Source: Aedes albopictus (taxonomy: Eukaryota > Arthropoda > Insecta > Diptera > Culicidae). Taken from it: DNA of 64,000 bases. Under the pieces are notes generated by a model that had not been told where the DNA came from, ran no database searches, and was given only the letters and a program-made list of their open reading frames with translations. The stretch is taken from the NCBI RefSeq assembly GCF_035046485.1, contig NC_085137.1:378262706-378326705 (forward strand), written 5' to 3'. This document shows, in pieces, positions 32,409 to 42,689 of this stretch; positions within the stretch are counted from its first letter, which is position 1; each line of letters opens with the position of its first letter. A program made the position numbers and the translations under genes.

Positions 32409-32536
32409 GTTTTAAGGCGAGTTTAGAAGGGACGAAGGAGATCTCATTGCACTGCCTAGGGATATCCAAGAATTTTCCTCAGTTCGTTGGTATGGCTCAA
32501 TTGTATACTGTGGATCATTTAAAGCACTACAAGTAA
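32405..32536 (+). CDS. Ccn: CCN-family gene, terminal exon
   Basis: After TTTTCAG the frame reads QCFKASLEGTKEIS and continues to TAA at 32534-32536. The cysteine gives the tenth and last CT cysteine, and without this exon the knot would be incomplete, which is the main support. The acceptor is a tandem CAGCAG: using the second AG drops one Gln and gives CECGPKC, closer to the CxCxxxC spacing of other family members. The tail of about 40 residues after the knot is longer than expected. R1-type LINE sequence begins just past the stop, so the 3' UTR may be LINE-derived or lie further on. No AATAAA is obvious nearby. Confidence 0.75.
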   Translation, partial: QCFKASLEGTKEISLHCLGISKNFPQFVGMAQLYTVDHLKHYK

Positions 32537-32559
32537 AGTTCATGCCCACCGAGCCCCAT

Positions 32560-33393
32560 GCAATTAGGCTCATGCAAGTGGTGCGAAGGGGCAGCAAGGA
32601 TTACAGTCCTGGGCCTGACGATCCCCCCTTTGCGAGTCAACCGCGTAGTCTCCGATTAAGAATAGGACTATTAAACCTAATTCAAGGGGTCAAGCGACCC
32701 GTGCCGTGATCGAGGGGGTGCTAAATATGTGCGGTCGTTAACGGAGCCTGTGGGGTTCCTGTACAACTGGCGATGTCTCCGTTAAGGAGAAGTGAGGATT
32801 CAGCACTCAGCTCCAGCGTGGGTGCTCCGATCCATTCCCTGGCTATTCTGCCGGTGAAGGTATTGGACGGAGCGTGGTTGATGAGGGCCATCAACCAAAA
32901 GTGAGAAGGGCTGTCCGCGACTGAAGTGGCTGAGCAAGCTTGGCAAGATCATCGACTATGTGTCCACGAAGCCCAACATAAATAAGGACATTAAAACGGC
33001 CCTGTTTCGACTTCGTAAGTCGATGGACGATTCCAAGCAGGATCACGCGAGACTCGTGAAAACTGTAGCAGCAGCGGAACCAGCGAAAGCAAAGGTTACC
33101 AAGTCCGGCGGAGCCCGCAAGGCTAAGAGAATACTAACCCCGAAGGTTGGTAATAATGTCGGCAAGTCGGACCCCAGCTAGGTGTCCCGGAAAGTTGGGA
33201 AAGGGTAAGTCGGAAAAGGCTGGCCCGTTCCTGATGGAAGGCAACAGGGGGTTGCTACCGTTGTTAGACCCTCAGCAACTACAAAGTAGGGTGAACCAAG
33301 AAAAGGACCCCCCTTGGACGAAAGTCAAACGGAAGAGGAAGAAGAAAAAACCGCGGGGGAGGAGATCACCGACGCCATACCAAAAAGGCATAA
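32560..33393 (+). pseudogene. R1-clade LINE, 5' region and ORF1 N-terminal part
   Basis: From 32930 the + strand reads LGKIIDYVSTKPNINKDIKT and continues with a basic, lysine-rich segment, like the start of ORF1 in R1-clade non-LTR elements of mosquitoes. The frame then shifts near 33150-33180. The GC-richer sequence 32560-32930 looks like its 5' UTR. Later parts of the same element appear at 33629-33790, 35280-35460, 36524-37495 and 38953-39300 in the right order, separated by younger insertions. Confidence 0.7.
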
Positions 33394-33628
33394 AGCGGTC
33401 TTCTCACTTTACCGGGCCGGGACCGTGCCTGGCCCCGGCCGTGCCCCGGTCATCGATTTCTTTCTAACGATATCTATGGCGTACTTCTCACTTGCCCGGC
33501 CGGGGCCCGACCGAGCCCCGGCACGGTGTGATGTGAAACACGCCATAGTAATCGCATGTAATAAATCGATGACCGAGGCACGGCCGGGGCCCGGCACGGT
33601 CCCGGCCCAGTGTAATGGGAATAGCCCT
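33394..33628. mobile_element. 235-bp GC-rich palindromic MITE
   Basis: GGGCCGGGACCGTGCC and its inverse near the two ends, plus an inner inverted pair (ATCGATTTCTTTC/ATAAATCGAT and CCCCGGC blocks), let the whole element fold. TAA flanks it on both sides (33391-33393, 33629-33631), a Harbinger-like 3-bp duplication. Its GC content is far above that of its surroundings. Confidence 0.8.
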
Positions 33629-33790
33629 TAAAACAGTAGGTGCCAAGCGCGAGAAAAGCGACGTGCGATCTCATGACCGAACAGTCTAAGTACTCGGACG
33701 TCTTGAAGGCGAAGTTAAGCGATTTAAAAAAGATCCTGCAAATATTATGCTTTCTGGAGAAATCCCCAAGTAAACCATGCTGTTGAAGCT
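33629..33790 (+). pseudogene. R1-clade LINE ORF1 fragment, continued
   Basis: In shifted frames it reads AKREKSDV and then a YSDVLKAKLSDLKK-like stretch, a pattern I associate with R1-type ORF1 after the basic N-terminus. It directly follows the MITE at 33394-33628. Confidence 0.6.
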
Positions 33791-33815
33791 CTACGTATTG
33801 CATATATAAAGCGCA

Positions 33816-33989
33816 TATATTGGCATGCATTGCCCTATATTAACCATTAAAGTTGAATAAAAGTGGCAAGTGGAACCACTATTTCTGACTTACGATTGTG
33901 CTGGTATAATCGTAATTCAACAATAGTGACGCCACTTCCCACTTTAATTCAACTTTAATGGTTTATATAGAGTGATGCATGTCAATATA
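33816..33989. mobile_element. 174-bp palindromic MITE
   Basis: Arms of about 70 bp beginning TATATTGGCATGCATTGCCC are repeated inverted (ending GATGCATGTCAATATA), sharing AACCATTAAAGTTGAAT. It directly abuts the element starting at 33991. Confidence 0.75.
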
Positions 33990-33990
33990 T

Positions 33991-35111
33991 CCCAAGTAAC
34001 AATCTGCATACCTTGAAGGTTTATTCATGTTTTATCCTATTTTTATACGAGCATATCAAAAAGCTAGTTGCTCTAAACTAGTTTTATGTGGTATTTTTTT
34101 ACTTTGAACCTTTTGCGTTCCATAAAACTATCATATATCTTCTGATATAAACATCTTCAGTTAAAGACTTGCAAGTAGACATGAATTGGTTTTATCACTT
34201 ATTATATACCATTTCAATAAAACTTGCATTTGCGGTTGTTGTCGGAGAGATTTTTTTTGTAAACAAATACACAAAACTGTGAGGCAATGCATAAAACCAA
34301 CCGTAACCGTGGCCGTAACATAAACCAAAAAAATGCTGTGGTAAAACCGCTAGTTCTATCATGAGCTCAGTTATGACTACCTCAGGAGGGGTAGCCCTAT
34401 TGGAGGAATCATCAGGAATACAGAGTTTTATCAGAAAAATATGTCGCCTAGCCGGGATAATTCATGTAAATACAGAAAAATTATTACTCAATTTTATGAT
34501 TTCACGTACAGCTTAAGTCAAATTAAACCATACAACACGTTTCCGTCATTTTATTTTGTCAGAAAAATTACATAATGTCTTTTAAACTCCGCTGTATTGA
34601 AAAAACCTTTTTTGCACCCAATTCCACCGAGTAAATTAAATGCATCTAACTTCCAAATTATGCATAGTTTGTGTGGCGCACTTAGTTTTTGCCATTATCA
34701 CAGTCACATTCACCACAAATTTTCCGTGGCATGTCTCCTGACACGTATTAAATAGGAAAACAAATCTGGATTCCATATCTGCATCTTTCCAATTGATGGC
34801 TGGATAAACAACCAAGCAATTTATTCTGACGATCGAACATAGAGAGTGAAAAATAATCAAAACAATTATTTGACAAGTCAGATGATGGTTTCATTTAGAA
34901 GATTGATAAAACTATGATACAACCCGAAATCCTAAGCCGGTTTGCATACGAAGTCCTGTAGACCCTAATAAGACTGGGCCAACTAGCCAGAACGTGGGCT
35001 TATTGAGGCATACAAGAACTCGAGAGCATTTTCAAGTCGGCATCAATGGTTTTATGTTTAGAATTTTTGAATCGCTAAAAAACTTTGATAAAATTAAAAT
35101 TGTTACTTGGG
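33991..35111. mobile_element. 1.1-kb element with CCCAAGTAACA ends
   Basis: It begins CCCAAGTAACAATCTGC and ends AATTGTTACTTGGG, inverted ends of about 14 bp. It is AT-rich and has no transposase. A larger composite with the same ends spans 39723-43274. No firm target duplication. Confidence 0.65.
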
Positions 35112-35279
35112 ATGTGCGTTATTTAGGCAATACGTACAGCTTCAACAGCGTGGTTACTTGAGTCTGTATTACTTTTTAAAAATCTGTATTTTTTTGTACT
35201 CTGTATATTGTCTGTATAGAAGGTCAAAAATCTGTATAATTCAGAAAAATCTGTTTATCTGGCATCTCTGCTTACAGCA

Positions 35280-35460
35280 GAGGTGACTCTGAAGGTAAAA
35301 AACCTACACTAGGTCACTGAAGCGGAAGAACTCATCACGGCACTGCGGCAATAGTGCGACGTGCAGGTGGCCACCGCAATTCGGCTACGGAAAGAGGCCG
35401 ACAGGGACACACGTAACTTTGGATCAGCTGTGGCGGACGTGAAATAGTTCGTTGAATTAG
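35280..35460 (+). pseudogene. R1-clade LINE ORF1 fragment, C-terminal part
   Basis: EVTLKVKNLH, TEAEELITALRQ and VQVATAIRLRKEADRDTRNF read in one frame with two stops. This is the ORF1 region just before the CCHC knuckles in R1-type elements. Confidence 0.65.
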
Positions 35461-35609
35461 GGAGAAGCTCAGGGGCCACACATTCGCTTCATAAGCGGAT
35501 GGTCATGGGTTCAATCCCAGCCCCGGCACTTGCACCTTTTATCAGTTACTTTCACCCAAACCGTGAACAACATGCGGGTGGTTCAGCAGTGAACAAATCA
35601 CAGAGCAGA
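35461..35609 (+). mobile_element. tRNA-derived SINE fragment, second type
   Basis: CATTCGCTTCATAAGCGGAT is followed by the strong B box GGGTTCAATCCC (35508-35519), then CCCCGGC closing a tRNA-like fold. The body runs to about 35609. It differs from the Feilai-like copies. Confidence 0.6.
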
Positions 35610-35611
35610 TA

Positions 35612-36521
35612 GGGTAATTAATGTATTTTGGACAGGTTGAGGACAACGTTGGAAAAATCGTCCCCTAGCTTCCTCAAAAAGGAATTGATTATTTTGCAAA
35701 GTTGCTATTAGGCTTATAATATGATTGTAATTTGCGTTCCTGGTGATAAAAAGCTTAACGAAAGCATTTGAAGCTGAGAAAATCACAATTTCCAATCGCC
35801 TGTTAGAATTGCATTTTGGACAGCGAATATATGTTTTGGACACCCTCACGTATATATAATTTGGACAGGGCAATTATCTCCATGTTTAGCCATGAATACT
35901 GCTTTAGCATGAAAGTAGCATAAATTAACAAATATTTTCTTGTAAATAATCTAATTCCTTCGCTTAACAGGCATCTATTTTGATAACTATTACAGTTTTT
36001 GTTAAAAGCGAAGAAATATCGTCAGAACCACATAATACGCCTCCACTTATGCAATCGCACAGCATCCCCATGTAGTTCGTCAGATGACCAAAATATATTT
36101 ACAGTAGAAAACTTATAATGTATTTTGGACACCACCTATTTTAGGCGTTCTAGATGAATGTTAAGAGATTGGCTGCCCAATGCTTCTTTACTGAACAGTT
36201 TTCATTGCAATAAGGCTTTTTAATTTCTTACAATTATCAATTCAACGATTTTGAGGTGAATATTGTATGTGACTGTGAAGTGTATGTCTTCTTGCATACC
36301 TGTGCATTTGAGGGGTTTTAGTAAAAAAATTTACATTTTCGATAATTTTGAAGTAAATTCTTAATTGTTAAGCGTATTTTCAACATAAGTCATCAGAATA
36401 GGTTCTGTTTGATCCAATAATCGATATTCAGAAGTATCTTCTTTTATTAGCTCTCCGGAACAAGACATACATCGCAGTGCATGTCCAAATTATATACATG
36501 TCCAAATTATATATTTTACCC
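35612..36521. mobile_element. 910-bp MITE at TA with repeated TTTTGGACA motifs
   Basis: GGGTAATTAATGTATTTTGG and its inverse (TATATATTTTACCC, preceded by TGTCCAAATTA) bound it, with TA on both sides (35610-35611, 36522-36523). TATNTTTTGGACA recurs at about 35622, 35812, 35856 and 36115 and inverted near 36483 and 36500. No transposase. Confidence 0.8.
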
Positions 36522-36523
36522 TA

Positions 36524-37495
36524 ACGCAGCTGAACCTGAAACACTTTGACGCAGCTCAACAACTGCATTGTCAGGTGGTTTCTGAGTGGAGGACGGATAT
36601 CGCCATCATAGCGCATCGTATCCATACCGAGTATACTGCTGGTAACGGCAATTGAGTCGTAGATGGGTCCGGGAAAATGGCAACGGTATTGACGACGGGT
36701 GAATTCCCCGTCCAGGAGTTGGTGTCTACTGCCTACTAGGGCTTCGTGATCAGCAAAGCAATAGATTCTTCTTCTGTAGCTGTTATGCGCCTCCGCGGTG
36801 GTCGACCGAGCTGTTCACGCAGAGGCTGGACTGTATGAAAACTGTGTTGACTAGGCGGAGGCCGGTCGTAGAAGCTGTGAATGGGGAAGCCGAACCAGAT
36901 CCTGCTAGAGACACTGCTAGTTATGCTGGATGTCGATCTGGCTATTGTCTATACCAAAAGTATTATTTGTTAGAATGGAGCGGAGCCGATTATCAACGTT
37001 GCTTTTATAGTCCTTGCCTAACAAGTAGTTTGAATTGAACGGTACACTATGGCTACACTCACAGCGATCACCTAGTGGTTCGCTACAGTATCGGCTACAA
37101 TAACAGCAGGCAGCGGGTAGAGGAAAAGGCAAAGCCTTCGTAGGTGGAAGACATCATACTGAAACGACGAGGTATTTAGGGAGGCGCCCTATCGTTGGCC
37201 TAATCGGTTGAAGCGGATGCGAGCTGGTTGCGGTGGTCTCCCAAGCAATAGGAGACCACCGACGATTGCGGACCTGCGCCGCGCCTGCCTTCGGGCTAGG
37301 CGGCGGATGCAACGAGCAAGAACTGAGAAAGAAACTGATACGAACGGCGGGTGGTTTTCGCCACTGCCAAAGTCGCGCTGAAGACCGAGATAAGGGCAAG
37401 CAAAAAGGCCTGTTTTGAAGGTCTCTGCCAGAGTTCCAGTGCGAATCCGCTTACAGGATTGTGATGACCAAGACAAGAGGTGTAATGGTTCCTAC
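36524..37495 (+). pseudogene. R1-clade LINE, endonuclease domain remnant
   Basis: The + strand reads QLNLKHFDAAQQLHCQVVSE, then TTGEFPVQELVSTAY and YAPPRWSTELFTQRLDC, which are landmarks of the N-terminal APE-like endonuclease of R1-clade ORF2. YTHSDHLVVRYSIGY-like sequence (about 37045-37100) is the C-terminal SDH catalytic motif. RRPPTIADLRRACLRARRRM (about 37255-37320) is the basic linker before RT. Many stops and frameshifts mark a long-dead copy. It is cut at 37495 by a hAT element and resumes at 38953. Confidence 0.8.
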
Positions 37496-37958
37496 TAGAG
37501 GTGGGCAAAACGGCTCACTTCAGTGATCGGATCCGAACCGGATCCATCATATTAGTGAACCGGATCTTTTGAGCAGATCAGCGGCTCAGTTACGGATTGA
37601 ATGATCAAGCTTCACCGAACCAAATGGGATTGCTTGCTTCCAGTTTATTCTCTCACACACAGCAAGCGACACTCATTCTCTTGATCTGCTTTAACATACA
37701 CCCTAAAACGAAAGTACACAGCGAATGAGTAACTTGCGAAAAGACAAAGGATTTTTCACTCATATTTGCGTACGACTGGATCAGCACAAAAATTGTGCTG
37801 ATCCGGGTTTACACAAATTTGCGTGAATTTTCACACAAGTTTGCATGAAATCTTTTGTCTTTTCGATCGCTGCGTGAAAGTTACTCCTTGCTCTGTGTAC
37901 ATGGATCTTTCCGTGTACTCGCATTATCTCTCTCCCAGTGCCAGCACCACACAACATA

Positions 37959-38111
37959 GGGGCTGTCCATAAACCACGTGGTCATTTTTTTGGGACTTTT
38001 CAACCCCCCGCGTGGTCATTTGTTCATACAAATTTTTTTATTAGTCCATACAAAATGGTCATTGGCCGAACCCCCCCCCCCCTCATGACCACGTGGTTTA
38101 TGGACAGCCCC
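37959..38111. mobile_element. GGGGCTGTCC MITE, copy A (153 bp), TSD ATA
   Basis: Ends GGGGCTGTCCATAAACCACG and its inverse; inner arms include GTGGTCATTTTTTTGGGAC and the pair CATACAAA/TTTGTATG-type blocks. ATA lies on both sides (37956-37958, 38112-38114). CCACGTGG palindromes occur in both arms. Confidence 0.92.
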
Positions 38112-38313
38112 ATACTGGATACTGCTGAAGAACCGAACGAAAGAAGTGATAATGTGTGAGCTCGTGTTCGAGTTCGGGTTTTTCGGATCAGATCTGTCCG
38201 GACTGCCGGTACTGTTCTCCCGCTTCAGCTGAGAGCGAGAGATCGTGTGCGCTGTTTGCGGCTGCTTGGCCAGGGGGAGGGAACTCGACCACAGCTGTTG
38301 GTTGTGTGCAAAG

Positions 38314-38744
38314 TATCTAAATACCAAGGTAAGAGATTCCCGCTAATATTCGCGGATTAGTGAGAAAAGGAAAAAAGCAAAAAATAGTTATGAAGTTTGC
38401 GCTGATTTGTATGGTCGCATCACTATTTAGCAAACTTTCTTAAGAAATTAAGCACTCCCATCATAGAAGCTATTATTTAATTGCATCTCACTGGATTAAA
38501 AGTGACTTCCATGCAATAAAACAGGAAATATCGCCATTTGAAAATCGGTAACAATTTTTTTTAATTGATTCTAAACATATTTTTTCAGCATTTAGAAACA
38601 TCCAAACTACTAAAACTTCACAAACTTTGCTGAAATAATGACATTTTAGTGTAAAAACACCAACTTTTCATAACTAACGCAGATGTGTTGGTGAGTCTCA
38701 TTTTTGACATTTGCGGGAATCTCTTACCTTGGGTATTTAGATAC
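38314..38744. mobile_element. 431-bp MITE whose ends contain a 5' splice-donor consensus
   Basis: TATCTAAATACCAAGGTAAG and its inverse (CTTACCTTGGGTATTTAGATA) bound it, with TA as likely duplicated target. The arm continues AGATTCCCGC/GCGGGAATCT. Each arm therefore carries CAAG|GTAAGAG, reading outward-in on opposite strands. Confidence 0.85.
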
Positions 38745-38952
38745 GTTGGGTTGTGTGTACTTGGCGCGTTTCGTGGAGTTGTGTTTTGGAAATGAACCAG
38801 AGCAAAACAAAGAGAACCTAGCGGTTCTTTTAGGCTCTCACAGAGGCATATAACTAGTGACCCGGCTCTCTCTGTAAAAGATCCACGGTTCACTCACTCA
38901 CTTTACTGATACGAATCTTTTGAACGGGTCCGGATCTGATTGCCCATCTCTA

Positions 38953-39300
38953 GTTCCTACAGAACAGTTTCCAGAGATGTTGGAGGGTATTATCGAGGAG
39001 CCTTTTCCGCGTCATGATCCTAGTCCTTGACCTTCTTTTGTAGGAAAGCTGGGAACTGGGGCGACGAGGAGAGGTTCACTGACGAGGAACTTGCGGGAAT
39101 AGCGAAGCCCCTTAGCGTAGTTGAGGCCCCTGGTCCGGACGGAGTTCCGAGCCTGGCCTTAAACTTTTTCCAGAGGTTGGGAAATGGCAGAGGCTGGTTC
39201 TATTTCCAAAGGCGGGGAAACCACCCAAAAACCCGTCGGCATATAGTCCAATATGCTTGATTGACACAGTGGGGAAGGTGCTCGAGAAAATCTGCTCGAG
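38953..39300 (+). pseudogene. R1-clade LINE, start of the reverse transcriptase
   Basis: In broken frames it reads NWGDEERFTDEELAGIAKPL, VEAPGPDGVPSLAL and LIDTVGKVLEKICS, with FPKAGKPP between. These are the first RT motifs of R1-clade ORF2 (K.PGPDG.P, LLPK.GKPP, PICLIDT.GK..EK). The element is lost after about 39300. Confidence 0.8.
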
Positions 39301-39722
39301 ACCTGGCTTCTATTTTGGTAGTAGAAGACGGTCTCTACTCCCAGACTACCTGGATCTCCATGTTCAGCTATCTGTTGAGCAGATTGTCCCCCCATTTCTT
39401 AGAAGAAAAACAGCCGGCATTAGGTTTCTTTCTTAAGCGAACTTTATCCACACACCGGTGTGGACTTATCCCCTTTGGCGCTTTGCCGCGGAAGGTAAGC
39501 GAACTCCGGTTGACAACGTATCTCAAACAACTATGTACAAGCGACATGGCACCGCTTCCAAAAGTGCCTTAGATTTTGGCTCTGAGTGCCTTGGTGAAAA
39601 CAATTGAATTAGTTACTGATTGACAATGAGCATCATTTGAAACTGATCTTAAACGGCGGGATTTCTAATGTCAGCGCCGCCTTTCGTCCCGTAAAATCGT
39701 ATCAAGATCTTAAAGTACGTTC
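39301..39722. other. Unassigned sequence downstream of the R1-clade remnant
   Basis: A + strand frame is open to 39572 but has no motif I recognise. Confidence 0.35.
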
Positions 39723-39788
39723 CTTCCCAAGTAACAAAATTAATTTTATAATGCTTTTGAAGTATTCTTCAAAACCTGTTCTTTAAAA

Positions 39789-41076
39789 CCAAAGCAAAGC
39801 AAAGATAACCGTACACATCGTAGTTGCTACTCCGTGATTGACCAGAACAATCGAAGTTGCACAGAGATCCAATGAATGGTGCTTGGGCCTAGCTACACAC
39901 TCTCAATGTGCACAAATCGAGAGTTCAATATTTTAAAGTCAATAACGGTGCCGGCCACGTCCTTACGGTCATCGGGAAAGGGGAAGGAATGTTAGTTCGA
40001 CAACCGCGTTGTTACTAGAAACCGTGGAATCCACAGCGTCCCCACAGTTGTCTCGGGAAAGAGTATTTGTTAGCAGGGTAGGGGAAGGTGTGGATCTTGG
40101 AGCCACCTTTGGTAGGTAATACGATCCACAAGTTATATGAAAATACACGACACGGTCTTCATCCCGATTATGATTTATTTGGTTGCGATAGTAAGGGTAA
40201 TGCACATACGTCAACGATCGTTCTATATTAAACGCGTCACCGCATCGATCGTTTACACTACCGTGAAAATCGACTTTCCCACGAAAGTTATCACGCGCTT
40301 CTAATTTTGCATTCAATATTCGCGTTCGCATCTTCCTATTGAGAAAACCGACCGACTCACGGAAATAGTCGTGTGTTTCCCACGATTTTGAACTATGACA
40401 GCTATTTTCGAATTATGTATTTTACTAAGAGTTGTCCCATGTGTTACCTGTGGTCGACAGCCGTTGAGATAATTAAGCCAATTATTTTAAATTTGCTGTG
40501 AACTGCAATCACTTTCTTCTAACATTTTTATCGCTTCAATATCAGGCATACACCAGAACTACAAGATTAATTTGCAGATATTACAGACTCCAGGAGTCCT
40601 CATGAAAAAGCATTGGCGAAATTATCCCAACTTCTTCTAGTATGAAAGGAAAAAAAAACTCGGAATGATCTCACCCAGTTCCATGTCGTCGGATGACCGC
40701 AACCACTCCTTAACTCCTTCAATTTTCTGCAATACTGTTTGCTACCAAGTGTGCATCCGTTTTTATCACTTAACGAGGAAGGAAAATGTTCACCTGCCCC
40801 AAACACGTGTCACTCCTCACTTATTCCTTCGAACAATGCAACGCAACCGAGATTTTCATCGCAACTGCCTTAAACAAGCGTCACTTTTCGGTTTTTTTCC
40901 ACAGAACAATGCAACCCGATCGAGATCCCCATCGCAACTGCCCGAAGCATGCATCATTCTTTCTTCGAAGAAAGCCACCCGATCGCGGTCTCCATCGCAA
41001 TTGTCCCAAACACGCATCATTTTTTCACTTTATCCTTCGAACAAAGCCATCCGATCGCGGTCTCCATCGCAACTCA
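39789..41076. mobile_element. 1.3-kb insertion with a 26-bp flanking duplication
   Basis: A 26-bp sequence (39763-39788, containing CCTGTTCTTTAAAACCA) is repeated with one mismatch at 41077-41102. Such long duplications are usual for target-primed (LINE/SINE) insertion. The interior has a - strand open stretch of 120 codons (39969-40331) with no motif I know, and about four 63-73-bp tandem units near 40800-41076. Confidence 0.5.
40800..41076 (+). repeat. Tandem repeat, four units of about 70 bp
   Basis: CATCGCAACTG blocks start at 40858, 40931, 40994 and 41064, each preceded by CGATCGCGGTCTC-like and CCTTCGAACAAAG sequence. Confidence 0.75.
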
Positions 41077-41299
41077 TCTTCAATACCTGTTCTTTAAAAC
41101 CATGCATAAACCAAATTGCTCTGCATAACGACATCCACTCAACCATAAATCCGCCATAAGACCAAAGCGCCCCATCCTAAGATACTCTTGGAGAGTTGTT
41201 TTTGAATTTCTCTTAAAACTTGTTGTACTTCCCAAGTTGTCCTCAAGGCGTATTGCTCTCTCCTTGTAGAATTTTTAAAGTGCACGATAAAGCTAAAAT

Positions 41300-41321
41300 A
41301 TATATATATATATATATATGT
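41300..41321. repeat. (TA)n microsatellite
   Basis: About 11 TA units. Confidence 0.9.
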
Positions 41322-41399
41322 CAGTGTTGTTGCTGATGCAACTTTTATGTCAGCCGAAAAGTTTGGTGTATTAAATTGAAAAAAAAACTTATGCCAGAG

Positions 41400-41600
41400 C
41401 TAAAAGCATAACTCAAGAATACTAGGATTTATAACGTTCTCAATGCAGCCTGGCTGGCCTCCATCAAGAACGTCTTAAATTTATTTCATCTCAAGCAAGG
41501 GTAAGAAGTATTACTCAAGAGTACTCAGTTTTATAACGTTCTTGATGTAGGTTTATGCAAACTCCGCCGAGAACGTCATAAATCATGTACGCCAAATTGT
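41400..41600. repeat. Two-copy direct repeat of about 115 bp
   Basis: ATAACGTTCTCAATGCAG near 41432 and ATAACGTTCTTGATGTAG near 41534 are each preceded by an ACTCAAGAATACT/ACTCAAGAGTACT block, giving a short tandem duplication. Confidence 0.6.
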
Positions 41601-41712
41601 AAACAAATATTAAATTATCGCACCGCGGTGGATTTTCTTAATCTTGTCCGATGAATTTAATCATCAGCCCGGTATCGTTGCCAACCAGGCAGACCTTTTT
41701 CTATAACCGGCC

Positions 41713-41885
41713 TTGAGGCGGTGCAGTGCCTCATTCCTCCGGTCAGCATTCCCAACAGGTAAGTAGTTGTTGATTTTGAAGATCGATGATTGAAACTCTG
41801 ATTGCACGGGAATCGACGTCATGGATGACCAAACCTACCTCATTTCGGATGCTGTAACCGGAGGAACTTGGCACTGCACCGCTTC
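41713..41885. repeat. Inverted repeat, possible small MITE
   Basis: GCGGTGCAGTGCC followed by TTCCTCCGGT near 41715 is repeated inverted near 41860-41885 (ACCGGAGGAACTTGGCACTG). Spacer about 110 bp. No target duplication identified. Confidence 0.55.
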
Positions 41886-41950
41886 GCGATTGGGTTTCCG
41901 GGTAGGTGTTCTTGATTGGCACTAATAATGGAACGATGAGCATCTAAATC

Positions 41951-42224
41951 AGGGGTCTCCAGTTAGCCTAGTGGTTAAGGCTATGGATCGCCAATCCGGA
42001 GACGGCGGGCTCGATTCCCGTTCCGGTTGGGAATTTTTTCTCGACTCCCTGGGCATAGTGTATGTACTTGCCTCACAATATACAAATTCATGCAATGGCA
42101 GGCAAAGGAAGCCCTTCAATTAATAACTGAGGAAGTGCTCAAAGAACACTAAGTTGAAGCGAGGCAGGCCAAGTTCCAATGCGAACGTCGAGCCAAAAAG
42201 AAGAAGAAGAAGAAGAAGAAGAGA
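41951..42224 (+). mobile_element. tRNA-derived SINE (Feilai-like subfamily 2), copy 1
   Basis: A tRNA-like head (TCCAGTTAGCCTAGTGGTTA with A box) precedes the B box GGCTCGATTCCCG (42009), then AATACAAATT-like body sequence, CACTAAGTTGAAGCGAGGCA and an (AAG)n tail. ATCTAAATC is duplicated on the two sides (41942-41950, 42225-42233). A second copy is at 49147-49416. Confidence 0.9.
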
Positions 42225-42336
42225 ATCTAAATCTTAAGTTTTTTTTCTTTTTTTTTCATGTATCAAACTGTTCTCATGCGAGAACAGTTGATATTGATCA
42301 AGAGCGGATGATTGAAGATAACTACAAGAGCCTTAA

Positions 42337-42606
42337 GGGCCCATACAGGCGGTAAACGCACGGGTATTCAGCATGACCATGCTGAGGGTGACGGGTTCGA
42401 TTCCCGGTCGGTCCAGGATGTTTTCGTAAAGGAAATTTCCTTGACTTCCTTGGGCATAGAGTATCTTCGTGCCTGCCACACGATATACGCATGCAAAATG
42501 GTCATTGGCAGAGGAAGCTCTCAGTTAATAACTGTGGAAGTGCTCATAGAACACTAAGCTGAGAAGCAGGCTTTGTCCCAATGAGGACGTTACGCCTAAA
42601 AGAAGA
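42337..42606 (+). mobile_element. Feilai-like SINE, copy 2
   Basis: Same as 30353-30632 except for a small deletion in the A-box region (GGGCCCATACAGGCGG). The B box GGGTTCGATTCCCGG and the tail AAAAGAAGAAGAG are present. About 110 bp separates it from the other SINE type. Confidence 0.88.
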
Positions 42607-42689
42607 AGAGACAAATGCCTTATAGAACTGAAAATAAGTTCAACAGTTCTTGTTGTGTTTATGGTTTTATGAACTGAACCTCAAGTATT

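Larger units (their letters stand above)
37496..38952. mobile_element. 1.46-kb non-autonomous hAT element
   Basis: It begins TAGAGGTGGGCAAAACGG and ends ATTGCCCATCTCTA, the common hAT terminus TAGAGNTGGGCAA. GTTCCTAC is duplicated perfectly (37488-37495, 38953-38960). Two further MITEs (37959-38111, 38314-38744) are nested inside. What remains has no transposase ORF. Confidence 0.92.

Noticed and set aside
33314..33830. Proline/glycine-rich ORFs of 105-118 codons
   Set aside because: They come from the GC-rich palindromic MITE and appear on both strands.
39969..40331. 120-codon - strand ORF as a host gene
   Set aside because: It lies in an insertion with a long target duplication and has no recognisable domain or splice context.
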